A stretch of DNA of 64,000 nucleotides. Origin: Cyclobacterium roseum (GTDB taxonomy: Bacteria; Bacteroidota; Bacteroidia; Cytophagales; Cyclobacteriaceae). A program made the position numbers and the translations under genes. The notes under the pieces were generated by a model. The model had not been told where the DNA came from. It made no database searches and saw nothing but the letters and a program-made list of their open reading frames with translations. The DNA lies in assembly GCF_010119225.1 (NCBI RefSeq), contig NZ_WNKF01000017.1:45390-109389 (forward strand), in the 5' to 3' direction. This document shows, in pieces, positions 55,480 through 63,780 of the stretch. The first letter of the stretch is position 1, and each line of letters starts with the position of its first letter.

Positions 55480-56574
55480 ATGTCCGAATTGATAAAAAAG
55501 ATTACGTTACATGATATCCATGAATCATTGGGTGCGAAAATGATTCCTTTCGCCGGATTTTACATGCCGGTAAGGTACCATTCTGATATTGCCGAACACC
55601 TGGCGGTAAGAGAAAATGTCGGCGTATTTGATGTTTCGCATATGGGTGAATTTTTCATTAAGGGACCGAATGCACTGGACTTGATCCAGAAAGTTACCTC
55701 TAACGATGCTTCCAAACTTTCCATCGGGCAGGCACAATATTCCTGCCTTCCCAACGAAACCGGAGGAATAGTGGATGACCTGTTGGTTTATAAACTGGAT
55801 GAAACCAGCTACATGCTGGTCGTCAATGCTTCCAACATCAGTAAAGATTGGGATTGGATCCAAAAACACAATACCATGGGAGCCATCATGGAAGATGGCT
55901 CGGATGACTATTCCCTATTTGCGGTGCAAGGTCCTAAAGCTACGGAGGCCCTGCAGCCGCTCACATCCATTCCTCTTGCCGACTTGCCGTTTTATCATTT
56001 CCAAACCGCTCAATTTGCGGGATCTGAAGAGGTAATCCTATCTGCTACCGGTTATACCGGGGCAGGAGGCTTTGAATTATATGTAAAAAACAAGGATGCC
56101 CATAAAGTCTGGCAAGCGATTTTTGAAACCGGAAAGCACCTGGGAATCCAACCCATCGGCCTTGGAGCGAGGGATACCCTACGCCTGGAGATGGGTTACT
56201 GCCTTTATGGAAATGACATTACGGAGGAGACCTCGCCCATAGAAGCCGGGTTGGGGTGGATTACCAAATTCACCAAAGATTTTATTAACCACGAGGCACT
56301 TAAGAAGCAAAAACTGGAGGGAGTCAAAAGAAAGCTGGTCGGGTTCATCCTTTCGGAAAAGGGTATCCCCCGGTCTGGATATTCGATTTTAAATTCAGAT
56401 GCTGATCCGGTAGGAGTGGTAACATCCGGAAGTCTTTCTCCTAGTATGGGCACGGGTATAGGAATGGGGTATATAGACATGGCCTATTCCAAACCGGGAA
56501 CACCGGTTGAAATTGAAGTTCGTAAAAAACGAATTAAAGCCACCGTTAAAAAATTCCCGTTACTTACAAAATGA
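55480..56574 (+). CDS. gcvT: glycine cleavage system aminomethyltransferase (T protein)
   Basis: A 364-residue enzyme that transfers the methylene group from the H-protein-bound intermediate to tetrahydrofolate. Typical stretches: GAKMIPFAGFYMPVRY, FDVSHMGEFFIKG, GQAQYSCLPNETGGIVDDLL, ATGYTGAGGFELY and GLGARDTLRLEMGYCLYGND. Start: ATG 55480 (SELIKKITLHDIHE) is chosen over an earlier in-frame ATG at 55405, because the earlier part lies over the preceding terminator. The comB gene overlaps its stop by four bases. Confidence 0.95.
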   Translation: MSELIKKITLHDIHESLGAKMIPFAGFYMPVRYHSDIAEHLAVRENVGVFDVSHMGEFFIKGPNALDLIQKVTSNDASKLSIGQAQYSCLPNETGGIVDDLLVYKLDETSYMLVVNASNISKDWDWIQKHNTMGAIMEDGSDDYSLFAVQGPKATEALQPLTSIPLADLPFYHFQTAQFAGSEEVILSATGYTGAGGFELYVKNKDAHKVWQAIFETGKHLGIQPIGLGARDTLRLEMGYCLYGNDITEETSPIEAGLGWITKFTKDFINHEALKKQKLEGVKRKLVGFILSEKGIPRSGYSILNSDADPVGVVTSGSLSPSMGTGIGMGYIDMAYSKPGTPVEIEVRKKRIKATVKKFPLLTK

Positions 56575-57326
56575 AGAAAATAGAAACCTGCATCAGTCCT
56601 GACCTGATACACCTTCATGATTTAAAGGGAAAAACAGTGGTGGTGGTAGACATTTTCAGGGCAAGCTCTACCATGGTCACTGCCCTTTCAAATGGAATTC
56701 AGTGTATTAAACCCCTGAAAGAGCTGGAGGAATGCCGAAACTACAAAGACCAGAACTGGCTAATTGCCGGAGAAAGAGATGGCAAACAAGCAGATGGATT
56801 TGATTTGGGAAACAGCCCACTGTCTTTCCTCGATAATGCCTTCGCCGGAAAAAAACTAGCCATGACCACTACCAACGGTACGAGGGCCATTTCTCTGGCT
56901 GAGAATGACTGCAATGAAATTCTTATTGGTGCTTTCCTGAACCTGCAAGCTACGGTAGATTATTTAAAAAGTACCACCAATGACGTTTTGGTCCTCTGCG
57001 CAGGTTGGAAAGGCAGATTCAACCTTGAAGACTCCCTTTTTGCAGGGGCTCTTTCGCTGGAATTGGGCTGGAAGCACGATTGCGATGCCACCCTGGCCAT
57101 GGAAGCACTTTTTCAAAAAGCGAAGCAGGATCTGACCGGTTTTTTACAAAAAGCATCCCATACCAAACGGCTGCAAAATCACCAATTAGAAAAAGACATT
57201 GATTTTTGCCTGAATTTGAATACTTATCATTCCGTAATCTACCTGGATAAGGGTTACCTGAAAGTGAAAACTGGCAGAAACAATAAAAAAAGGCTGTCCC
57301 ATCAAAGGAACAGCCTCAATTTATAA
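56571..57326 (+). CDS. comB: 2-phosphosulfolactate phosphatase-family protein
   Basis: A 251-residue ComB-family enzyme; in methanogens ComB dephosphorylates 2-phosphosulfolactate in coenzyme M synthesis. The family stretches VVVVDIFRASSTMVTALSNG, GERDGKQADGFDLGNSP, MTTTNGTRAI and LCAGWKGRFNLEDSLFAGAL are present. In Bacteroidota its role is unclear; sulfolactate metabolism is possible. The gene overlaps gcvT (ATGA). Its last dozen or so codons (NNKKRLSHQRNSLNL) are encoded by a terminator hairpin serving the convergent fasciclin gene. Confidence 0.9.
   Translation: MKKIETCISPDLIHLHDLKGKTVVVVDIFRASSTMVTALSNGIQCIKPLKELEECRNYKDQNWLIAGERDGKQADGFDLGNSPLSFLDNAFAGKKLAMTTTNGTRAISLAENDCNEILIGAFLNLQATVDYLKSTTNDVLVLCAGWKGRFNLEDSLFAGALSLELGWKHDCDATLAMEALFQKAKQDLTGFLQKASHTKRLQNHQLEKDIDFCLNLNTYHSVIYLDKGYLKVKTGRNNKKRLSHQRNSLNL
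57285..57316 (-). terminator. terminator of the fasciclin gene embedded in comB
   Basis: A ten-position stem with one mismatch (57291-57300 with 57307-57316) and a six-base loop. On the minus strand it is followed by TTTTTTTATT, an ideal U tract for the fasciclin gene. On the plus strand the same bases are the last comB codons, before the comB stop at 57324-57326. Confidence 0.85.
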
Positions 57327-57336
57327 GATTCTAAAT

Positions 57337-57846
57337 TTACATTTCCGGAAGAATAACCGTATCAATTACGTGAACCATTCCATTGGTTGCTTCAATATCC
57401 GCCGCAGTGACGGTTGCATCATTGATCATGGCTTTTCCATCCGCCAACATTACTTTAACTTTTTGACCCTGGACCGTTTCTACTTCCATTCCATTTTTCA
57501 AATCCGAAGACTTGATAGAACCTGGAACAACGTGATAGGTAAGGATTTTTACCAGCTGATCTTTGTTTTCAGGCTTCAACAAGCTTTCCAATGTACCCTC
57601 AGGCAAATTAGCGAACGCTTCGTCAGTAGGTGCGAAAACGGTAAAAGGGCCATCGCCTTTCAGCACGTCTACCAGACCTCCGGCTTTAACAGCAGCCACC
57701 AGGGTGGACAGGAAATCCGTTCCGGCTGCTAAGTCCACAATATCCTTATCAGCGGATGCCGGGATTGGATCCTTTTTATCATCGTTAGCAAATGAACTGA
57801 CCACAATTAAAGTGGCCATTAGGAAAGTACTCATTAATTTTTTCAT
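57337..57846 (-). CDS. secreted fasciclin-domain protein
   Basis: A 169-residue protein. A signal peptide ([20 protein letters not shown]) precedes one fasciclin domain: [33 protein letters not shown] (H1 box), [21 protein letters not shown], and [14 protein letters not shown] (H2 box). Fasciclin domains mediate adhesion at the cell surface. The ATG at 57846 is used because the in-frame ATG 16 codons upstream would precede the signal peptide with polar residues. A 21-base palindrome lies about 110 bases upstream. Confidence 0.94.
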   Translation of the reverse strand: MKKLMSTFLMATLIVVSSFANDDKKDPIPASADKDIVDLAAGTDFLSTLVAAVKAGGLVDVLKGDGPFTVFAPTDEAFANLPEGTLESLLKPENKDQLVKILTYHVVPGSIKSSDLKNGMEVETVQGQKVKVMLADGKAMINDATVTAADIEATNGMVHVIDTVILPEM

Positions 57847-57954
57847 GGTGTGTTGATTTAGTAGTTTATGGTAGAGAAACCTACACCAAACCAAATTGTT
57901 TCAACTGATTTAAGGAAAAAATGAAATAAAAAATTTGATAAACACAATATAGAA

Positions 57955-57975
57955 GTTGGTACACCACCTACCAAC
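57955..57975. promoter_or_regulatory. palindrome upstream of the fasciclin gene
   Basis: GTTGGTA and TACCAAC, seven-base perfect arms with a seven-base spacer, in an otherwise AT-rich stretch. It has the size and symmetry of a dimeric regulator's operator; it could also form an RNA hairpin. Confidence 0.4.
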
Positions 57976-58062
57976 ATACAATCCAAAAAACCAAACTTTT
58001 TAAACAAAAAATAAATTTAGGATTAAAAAATATAACAGAAATAAGTTGTTTAAGGATTGAGC

Positions 58063-58599
58063 TTACTCCAAAATGGCTTTTAGCCGGTCGAGACCCTCTG
58101 AAAAATCGTTTCCGATCAATCCCTCCATATCCATTACCAGCAACATGCTATTCATGGGATAAGCCATGTAACCTTCAAATCCCCAAATTACTTTAGTCTG
58201 ATTTGCGTCAACTGACTCCAATTGAAAATAAGCTTTATCTGATGCCTCAAAAGGTTCTTTAAAACGCAGGGCATATTCTATCCTGCGCCCCTCATCCATA
58301 TCAACGATTTCTTGTTCTCCCACTCCTACATCTGGATTTTCGCTTTCCCATGCAGCTACAAAGCCGACCTGCCCGTCCGTTCCGGAAAAGGTTTTCTTCA
58401 TTTCCGGGTCCATTTGAGACCAGGAGGAAAAATTATCCTGGTGTTTCAGAAACTTAACGTAGTCATAGACTTCCTGCCGGGGCTTATCAATGAGCACCTC
58501 TCGCTCCACAGAATACTCCTTCGGAACAATCAAGGCCAATACCAATGGAATGGCGATCAATGCCAGCAGAACGATTAGAATAATCTTAACTATTTTCAT
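58063..58599 (-). CDS. membrane-anchored SRPBCC (polyketide cyclase-like) protein
   Basis: A 178-residue protein with an N-terminal membrane helix (VKIILIVLLALIAIPLVLALIV) followed by a START/SRPBCC domain: YSVEREVLIDKPRQEVYDYVKFL, FSSWSQMDPEMKKTFSG, VGFVAAWES, and WGFEGYMAYPMNSMLL. SRPBCC folds bind hydrophobic ligands; the ligand is unknown. The start is ATG 58599 (MKIVKII); an in-frame ATG 18 bases earlier gives an extra polar extension. It is 86 bases downstream of the gamma-glutamylcyclotransferase-like gene and may be the last gene of the his transcript. Confidence 0.85.
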   Translation of the reverse strand: MKIVKIILIVLLALIAIPLVLALIVPKEYSVEREVLIDKPRQEVYDYVKFLKHQDNFSSWSQMDPEMKKTFSGTDGQVGFVAAWESENPDVGVGEQEIVDMDEGRRIEYALRFKEPFEASDKAYFQLESVDANQTKVIWGFEGYMAYPMNSMLLVMDMEGLIGNDFSEGLDRLKAILE

Positions 58600-58685
58600 T
58601 GAGCCCGAATTTTTCAATTAAAATACGCTGCAAACAACTGAAAGTCAATAAAATAATGAGATTTCTACCATCCTTTTCAAAAAAA

Positions 58686-59096
58686 TCACGATTTTTTGAA
58701 GTGTAAATAATCTCCACCCTCAACAGGAATGAAATGATTCGTATATCCGCTATGCACATAAACCCAGGCCATCCGTTTCGAACCGTCCTCCAGCTGAATT
58801 TTTACTTGCTTCCTTTCAAAAGTAACGCCCGTTTCCAGAAGCTCTCCTACTCCTTCGTATTCATCCATTAGTTGAAGCACCTTGTTTGGCTTTTGTAGCT
58901 CATAAACATCACCATGAACCAGGCAGTCTTTGTCGTTGGATACTACCGCTGCCGGGTAAGGACCTCTGTCAAATAGCATTCCTTGAAAGGTTCCTTTTCC
59001 CAAGTACTTGGCTGAATCAGCCAGAATTTTAGACATGGGATGGTCAAATCCCTTTCTAAGTGTGCCATATACAAACAAGGTTGCGGGAGCAGCCAT
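58686..59096 (-). CDS. gamma-glutamylcyclotransferase-like (AIG2) protein
   Basis: A 136-residue GGCT-fold protein. The substrate-binding motif FVYGTLRKG is at about residues 8-16 and the catalytic Glu is in MDEYEGVG at about 77-84; the middle (GTFQGMLFDRGPYPAAV) matches the family. Such enzymes cleave gamma-glutamyl or gamma-glutamylamine compounds to 5-oxoproline. It lies five bases after the hisIE stop, so it is in the his operon. Confidence 0.9.
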   Translation of the reverse strand: MAAPATLFVYGTLRKGFDHPMSKILADSAKYLGKGTFQGMLFDRGPYPAAVVSNDKDCLVHGDVYELQKPNKVLQLMDEYEGVGELLETGVTFERKQVKIQLEDGSKRMAWVYVHSGYTNHFIPVEGGDYLHFKKS

Positions 59097-59101
59097 GCTA
59101 G

Positions 59102-59707
59102 TTATTTTTGGTGCCTGCTGATCAGTACTTCCATTACTTCGTCCAGTTCATAACCCTTCGCTTCCAGCAATACCAGGTAATGAAACAATAGGTCGGCAGC
59201 TTCTCCTATAAACAGCTCTTTGTTATCATCTTTGGCTTCAATAACAATCTCTACTGCTTCTTCACCCACTTTTTGTGCTACTTTATTGATCCCAGATGCA
59301 AATAAGGAAGCCGTGTAGGATTTGTTGGACGGATTGTTTTTCCGGTCCTTTATTACTTTCCGCAACTCGTCGATAAAAAAGGATTTGCTTTGGTTTTGAT
59401 GGGCAAAACAGGTATCCTCCCCCTTGTGGCATACCGGACCCTGAGGATTTGCCTGTATCAAAAGGGTGTCCTTATCACAGTCGAGTTCAATTTTACGAAT
59501 CAATAAAAAGTTTCCGGAGGTTTCTCCTTTGGTCCAAAGCCTTTGTTTGGTCCGGCTGAAGAAAGTCACCTTTCCGCTTTCCAGGGAATGGGCCAGCGCC
59601 TCTTGATTCATGTATCCCAGCATGAGCACCTCTTTCGAGTTTTCATCCTGCACGATGGCAGGTACCAACCCATTCACTTTATCAAAATCTATTGCTAACG
59701 TATCCAT
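59102..59707 (-). CDS. hisIE: bifunctional phosphoribosyl-AMP cyclohydrolase / phosphoribosyl-ATP pyrophosphatase
   Basis: A 201-residue fusion that performs steps two and three of histidine synthesis. HisI part (about 1-105): LMLGYMNQEALAHSLESGKVTFFSRTKQRLWTKGE and the zinc-site CDKDTLLI...CHKGEDTCF. HisE part (about 112-201): FIDELRKVIKDRKN, SYTASLFASGINKVAQKVGEEAVEIVIEAKD. The order HisI then HisE is the common fusion. It is 56 bases after hisF. Confidence 0.96.
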   Translation of the reverse strand: MDTLAIDFDKVNGLVPAIVQDENSKEVLMLGYMNQEALAHSLESGKVTFFSRTKQRLWTKGETSGNFLLIRKIELDCDKDTLLIQANPQGPVCHKGEDTCFAHQNQSKSFFIDELRKVIKDRKNNPSNKSYTASLFASGINKVAQKVGEEAVEIVIEAKDDNKELFIGEAADLLFHYLVLLEAKGYELDEVMEVLISRHQK

Positions 59708-59763
59708 TGGCTTATTTTTTATCCCAACTCCCTTTTAATTAGATTATTCTGAATATACATAGA

Positions 59764-60519
59764 CTACTTTCTTATACTCAGCCCCTCGATTTCCAGGTAC
59801 TTCTTTAATTCAGGAATGGGGATTTCCTTAAAATGAAAAATACTGGCCGCCAGAGCTGCATCTGCTTTTCCTGCCGTAAATACTTCTTTAAAATGTTCCA
59901 TTTTTCCCGCTCCTCCGGAAGCAATGATGGGAATCGCAAGTAAGGAAGATAAGTCGGCTGTAATCTCATTGGCAAAACCATTTTTGACGCCATCATGATC
60001 CATAGAAGTCAGTAAAATTTCCCCCGCACCCCTGTCGGTAACTTCTTTGGCCCATTCCCGGGTCTGCAAAACGGTGGGCTTTCTTCCGCCATGCGTATGC
60101 ACAAAATCAATTCCGTCAATATTTTTCGTATCTATTGCTACTACGATACACTGACTGCCAAATTCTCTGGCCATCTCGTCCACCGCTTTGGGGTTTTTCA
60201 CGGCAGCAGAGTTGATACTGATCTTATCGGCTCCAGCGTTAAGTAGGGCTTTGACGTCGTCCACGTTGGAAATTCCTCCCCCCACGGTAAACGGTATATT
60301 GACTGTTTTCGCCACCCTGGTCACAAGGTCCACCAGGGTTTTTCTCTTCTCTACGGTGGCCGTAATATCCAGATATACCAACTCATCGGCTCCTTCTTGT
60401 GCATAGATGCTGCCCAGCTCCACAGGATCTCCCGCGTCCCTGAGTTGAACGAAATTGACCCCTTTAACGGTTCGGCCATTCATAACATCCAGGCAGGGTA
60501 TGATTCTTTTGGTCAACAT
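59764..60519 (-). CDS. hisF: imidazole glycerol phosphate synthase, cyclase subunit
   Basis: A 251-residue TIM barrel that with HisH converts PRFAR and ammonia to imidazole glycerol phosphate and AICAR. It opens [19 protein letters not shown] with the catalytic Asp in [46 protein letters not shown] and [13 protein letters not shown] follow. It begins one base after the hisA stop. Confidence 0.97.
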   Translation of the reverse strand: MLTKRIIPCLDVMNGRTVKGVNFVQLRDAGDPVELGSIYAQEGADELVYLDITATVEKRKTLVDLVTRVAKTVNIPFTVGGGISNVDDVKALLNAGADKISINSAAVKNPKAVDEMAREFGSQCIVVAIDTKNIDGIDFVHTHGGRKPTVLQTREWAKEVTDRGAGEILLTSMDHDGVKNGFANEITADLSSLLAIPIIASGGAGKMEHFKEVFTAGKADAALAASIFHFKEIPIPELKKYLEIEGLSIRK

Positions 60520-60520
60520 A

Positions 60521-61243
60521 TTAATTTCTTATAAATGTCCTGAGTTCGGATAAACTAATTTTACCTTCGTAAAAAGCCTTACCCACAATGACACCGTAGA
60601 CTCCGGCCGCCTCTAAACCCTCTAAGTCCTTTACCGAGGCCACTCCCCCACTGGCAATAAGTTCTATTTCCGGAATTTCCGCCATGATTTCCTGGTATAA
60701 TTCAAGAGAAGGTCCCTGTAGCAGGCCATCTTTCGCCACATCGGTACAAATGACGTATTTTACACCTTTTTTGGCGTATTCCCGGATGAAGCTAATTAAA
60801 TCCATGGCGGTAGTCTCCTGCCATCCGGAAATGGCAATTTTTCTATTTTTGGCATCTGCTCCCAAAATCAACCGCTCGCCTCCATGGATGTGTAACCAAT
60901 TCGTAAATAACGTTGGGTCTTTCACTGCAATGCTTCCTCCCGTCACCTGTTTGGCTCCCAAGCGAAAGGCCATTTCCAAATCTTCATCAGACTGAATGCC
61001 GCCACCGAAATCCACCTGCAATGAAGTGGCTTTACAGATGCCCTCCAAGACCTCCTTATTGACTATTTTTTTTTGCTTTGCGCCGTCCAGATCCACCAGG
61101 TGCAACCGGCGAATTCCTGCGTCCTCAAATGTTTTCGCCACTTCAACCGGATCGGAGGCATATTCTTTTTTGCGGGAATAATCCCCCTGAGTGAGGCGAA
61201 CACACTTCCCGTCTATGATATCAATTGCTGGAATAATTTCCAT
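60521..61243 (-). CDS. hisA: phosphoribosylformimino-AICAR isomerase
   Basis: A 240-residue TIM barrel catalysing step four of histidine synthesis. It opens [57 protein letters not shown] and [13 protein letters not shown] follow, the usual HisA pattern. Its ATG overlaps the hisH stop by one base. Confidence 0.97.
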   Translation of the reverse strand: MEIIPAIDIIDGKCVRLTQGDYSRKKEYASDPVEVAKTFEDAGIRRLHLVDLDGAKQKKIVNKEVLEGICKATSLQVDFGGGIQSDEDLEMAFRLGAKQVTGGSIAVKDPTLFTNWLHIHGGERLILGADAKNRKIAISGWQETTAMDLISFIREYAKKGVKYVICTDVAKDGLLQGPSLELYQEIMAEIPEIELIASGGVASVKDLEGLEAAGVYGVIVGKAFYEGKISLSELRTFIRN

Positions 61244-61827
61244 TATAAATTCAGAAAATTGGTTAGAATAGTTTCCCCCACCTCGCTACTTTTCTCAGGA
61301 TGTGCCTGCATGGCATAATAATTATCCTTATGAAGTAAGGCGGAGAAATCATGCATGTAATGAGAGGTGGCAATGGTATACCTGGGATCTACTTCTGCAT
61401 AGTAACTATGTACATAATACACATAGGACGAATCCGTTAACCCCTCCAACAGGGGAGACTTTAGCTGCTGAAGGTTATTCCATCCAATGTGCGGGACTTT
61501 TTCATTGGGTGGAAATTTTTTGACGCGGATCGGAAACACCCCCAGACAGGTGGTATCGTATTCCTCCGAATGTTCGCACAGTAACTGCAACCCCAGACAA
61601 ATCCCAAAAAAAGGTTGATCCAGGCTGCTGATAAGCTGATCCAACTTTCTTTCTTTTAGGTATTTCATGGCCGTGCTTGCCTCCCCCTGTCCGGGAAAAA
61701 TAACTTTATCTGATTTCTTAATCGTTTCCCAATCATCCGTGAGCATTGCATTGGCTCCCAGCCGCTCCATGGCATACAATACCGACTGCACATTACCTGC
61801 ATTGTATTTGATCACTGCTACATCCAT
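61243..61827 (-). CDS. hisH: imidazole glycerol phosphate synthase, glutamine amidotransferase subunit
   Basis: A 194-residue class I amidotransferase giving ammonia to HisF. The conserved VAVIKYNAGNVQSVLYAMERLG opens it, with FPGQGEASTAM, the nucleophile region FFGICLGLQLLCEHSEE, and the C-terminal AMQAHPEKSSEVG supplying His and Glu of the triad. It is the first gene of the operon hisH-hisA-hisF-hisIE-GGCT. hisG, hisD, hisC and hisB are not in the window. Confidence 0.97.
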   Translation of the reverse strand: MDVAVIKYNAGNVQSVLYAMERLGANAMLTDDWETIKKSDKVIFPGQGEASTAMKYLKERKLDQLISSLDQPFFGICLGLQLLCEHSEEYDTTCLGVFPIRVKKFPPNEKVPHIGWNNLQQLKSPLLEGLTDSSYVYYVHSYYAEVDPRYTIATSHYMHDFSALLHKDNYYAMQAHPEKSSEVGETILTNFLNL

Positions 61828-62049
61828 TTCTATCGTTCCTTTACGGATTACCTGGTGTTTTTTTTAGAATCCGCTAAATTAACCCTTTTACCCGTAGAGG
61901 GAAAGCTTATCGGGAAATTTTGACTGGCATCGGTGAAAGGATGATATCGCTTTTATTTGGACCGCTTGGGTTCAAAAGGAAATAATCCGAAATATGATAT
62001 TAATAGTGAAAATAATACCGGAAATTTACGCCACTGACTACCCCATCCA

Positions 62050-62625
62050 TTGAGATACCGTCTGGCACTGTATATTTCCCGAATTGCCCATCCCATCAGC
62101 CTGCTGGTGGCCTTTTTAGGGTATACTCTTTTCTCCATACTCGAACCTGTAAAGGCGACCTGGACCCTGACAGGAATCCTCTTTCTAGGGATTTTCCCTT
62201 TAATTATCTGGAACGCATACCATACCCGAAAAGGACACTACAGCAATTTTGATGTTTCTATCCGACGGCAACGGTATTCCCTTTACCGCTGGATGCTGTT
62301 TTTAGCTACGGTCATTACCCTATTTTTATGGGCCAGCAAGCTACCCGAAGAGGTCCTCACCGGCGGTATGATCCTACTGCAGCTGATATTCCTTGGTTTT
62401 TTGCTCAATTTCCGTATTAAGGTATCACTGCACCTGGCCATCGCTGCCTATATTTCAGTCGCCATTTCTCCCCTTAATTTAGTGTTGGCCATTTTCCTTT
62501 TTTCCATACTCCCACTTATTGCCTGGTCCCGTTGGCAACTGGGCAGACATCGATCTGGAGAATTAATTTGGGGAGCATTTCTGGGATTGATATGTGGATT
62601 TCAGTTTCTTTTCCTTACTCCCTGA
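62050..62625 (+). CDS. PAP2-like membrane protein with TTG start
   Basis: A 191-residue integral membrane protein with five or six hydrophobic segments. Near the C-terminus the stretch SRWQLGRHRSGELIWG follows PAP2 phosphatase motif 3 (SRxxxxxHxxxD), but the final Asp is Glu. Motifs 1 and 2 are not convincing; a NFDVSIRRQR loop near residues 75-85 may be a variant. Such proteins dephosphorylate lipid phosphates, but activity is unproven here. The frame opens with TTG 62050 and no in-frame ATG lies near it. Divergent from hisH. Confidence 0.7.
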   Translation: MRYRLALYISRIAHPISLLVAFLGYTLFSILEPVKATWTLTGILFLGIFPLIIWNAYHTRKGHYSNFDVSIRRQRYSLYRWMLFLATVITLFLWASKLPEEVLTGGMILLQLIFLGFLLNFRIKVSLHLAIAAYISVAISPLNLVLAIFLFSILPLIAWSRWQLGRHRSGELIWGAFLGLICGFQFLFLTP

Positions 62626-62716
62626 ACAGGAATCAGGGCATTATTTTTACATGCTCTTTAATAGCAAGTAAAAAACCAGTAATTTTATAAAATTATTAAC
62701 CATCAAATATTAATAT

Positions 62717-63658
62717 ATGAAAAAATTTCAAATCCAATTAGGAGTGCTTTTTATTTTTTGCTCCCTGCTAGCAAGCCCTAATTTAGAAGCTCAGGAGCAG
62801 AAAGACCTACTCGGACGCTGGGACATCACCGTTACGATGGATGGAAAGGAAGTGCCTTCCTGGCTGGAGGTCAAACTTTCAGGTCTCCGTACACTCGTAG
62901 GCTATTTTGTGGCCCACAATGGAAGTGCAAGGCCCATTTCTCAGGTTCATTTCGATCAGGGAAAAGTAAATTTCACCATTCCGCCCCAGTGGGATGACTC
63001 TGACCGTGATATGGTATTTGAAGGAAACCTGGAAGGGGAACGCCTTTCCGGAAGCATCGTCAGCAGCATGGGAAAAACCCATTCCTTTACAGCTGTAAAA
63101 GCACCATTACTACTGAAAGATGCCACACCAAAGTGGGGAAAAACCATTGAATTATTTAATGGGACAAATCTGGATGGATGGCATGCCGATAATGCACCAA
63201 ACCAATGGCAGGTCATTAATGGAATACTGACCAGCAAAGAAGCCGGAGCGAATCTCATTTCAGATCAGAAATTTGAAGACTTCAAACTCCATGTTGAGTT
63301 TCGCTATCCTGAAGGCAGTAACAGCGGCGTTTACCTGAGAGGTCGTTACGAAGTACAAATTGAGGATAACAAAGGCACCCCTCCTTCTTCCATTTATTTT
63401 GGAGGCGTATATGGGTTTTTAACTCCCAACGAAATGGCGGTTAAATCCCCGGGGGTTTGGCAGACGTTTGACATTACACTGATAGGCCGACGAGTAACCA
63501 TCATTGCAAACGGCAAGGAAATCATTTGTGATCAGATTATTCCGGGGATTACCGGAGGAGCGCTGGACAGTAACGAAGGCCAGCCGGGACCACTAATGCT
63601 TCAGGGAGATCATGGAGCGATTGAATTTCGAAAAATAGAAGTTACACCTGCAAGATAA
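62717..63658 (+). CDS. secreted DUF1080 (3-keto-disaccharide hydrolase-like) protein
   Basis: A 313-residue protein. A signal peptide (about 1-25, ending SPNLEAQ) is followed by a roughly 115-residue beta-rich region (LLGRWDITVTMDGKEVPSWL; SGSIVSSMGKTHSF), then the DUF1080 domain from about residue 143 (IELFNGTNLDGWHADNAPNQWQV; FRYPEGSNSGVYLRGRYEVQI; WQTFDITLIGRRVTIIANGK; GPLMLQGDHGAIEFRKIEV). DUF1080 domains have a concanavalin-like fold and include 3-keto-glycoside hydrolases. The N-terminal domain is less common. Followed by a strong terminator. Confidence 0.92.
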   Translation: MKKFQIQLGVLFIFCSLLASPNLEAQEQKDLLGRWDITVTMDGKEVPSWLEVKLSGLRTLVGYFVAHNGSARPISQVHFDQGKVNFTIPPQWDDSDRDMVFEGNLEGERLSGSIVSSMGKTHSFTAVKAPLLLKDATPKWGKTIELFNGTNLDGWHADNAPNQWQVINGILTSKEAGANLISDQKFEDFKLHVEFRYPEGSNSGVYLRGRYEVQIEDNKGTPPSSIYFGGVYGFLTPNEMAVKSPGVWQTFDITLIGRRVTIIANGKEIICDQIIPGITGGALDSNEGQPGPLMLQGDHGAIEFRKIEVTPAR

Positions 63659-63680
63659 GTTGCAATTACTTCGTCATCAT

Positions 63681-63716
63681 AAAGCCCCTCGGTAAACGCC
63701 CTGGGGCTTTTTTTTT
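63681..63716 (+). terminator. terminator after the DUF1080 gene
   Basis: Eight-bp stem (63681-63688 with 63703-63710), 14-base loop, followed by nine T. Confidence 0.9.
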
Positions 63717-63780
63717 ACCACGCGAGGGCATGTAGATTTCTACTTATAAGCCGATATCCCCTTAAATGGTAAAAGAAGAG

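Noticed and set aside
61953..62138. A 61-residue minus-strand frame upstream of the PAP2-like gene
   Set aside because: It is antisense to the hydrophobic N-terminus of the PAP2-like protein and has no recognisable features.
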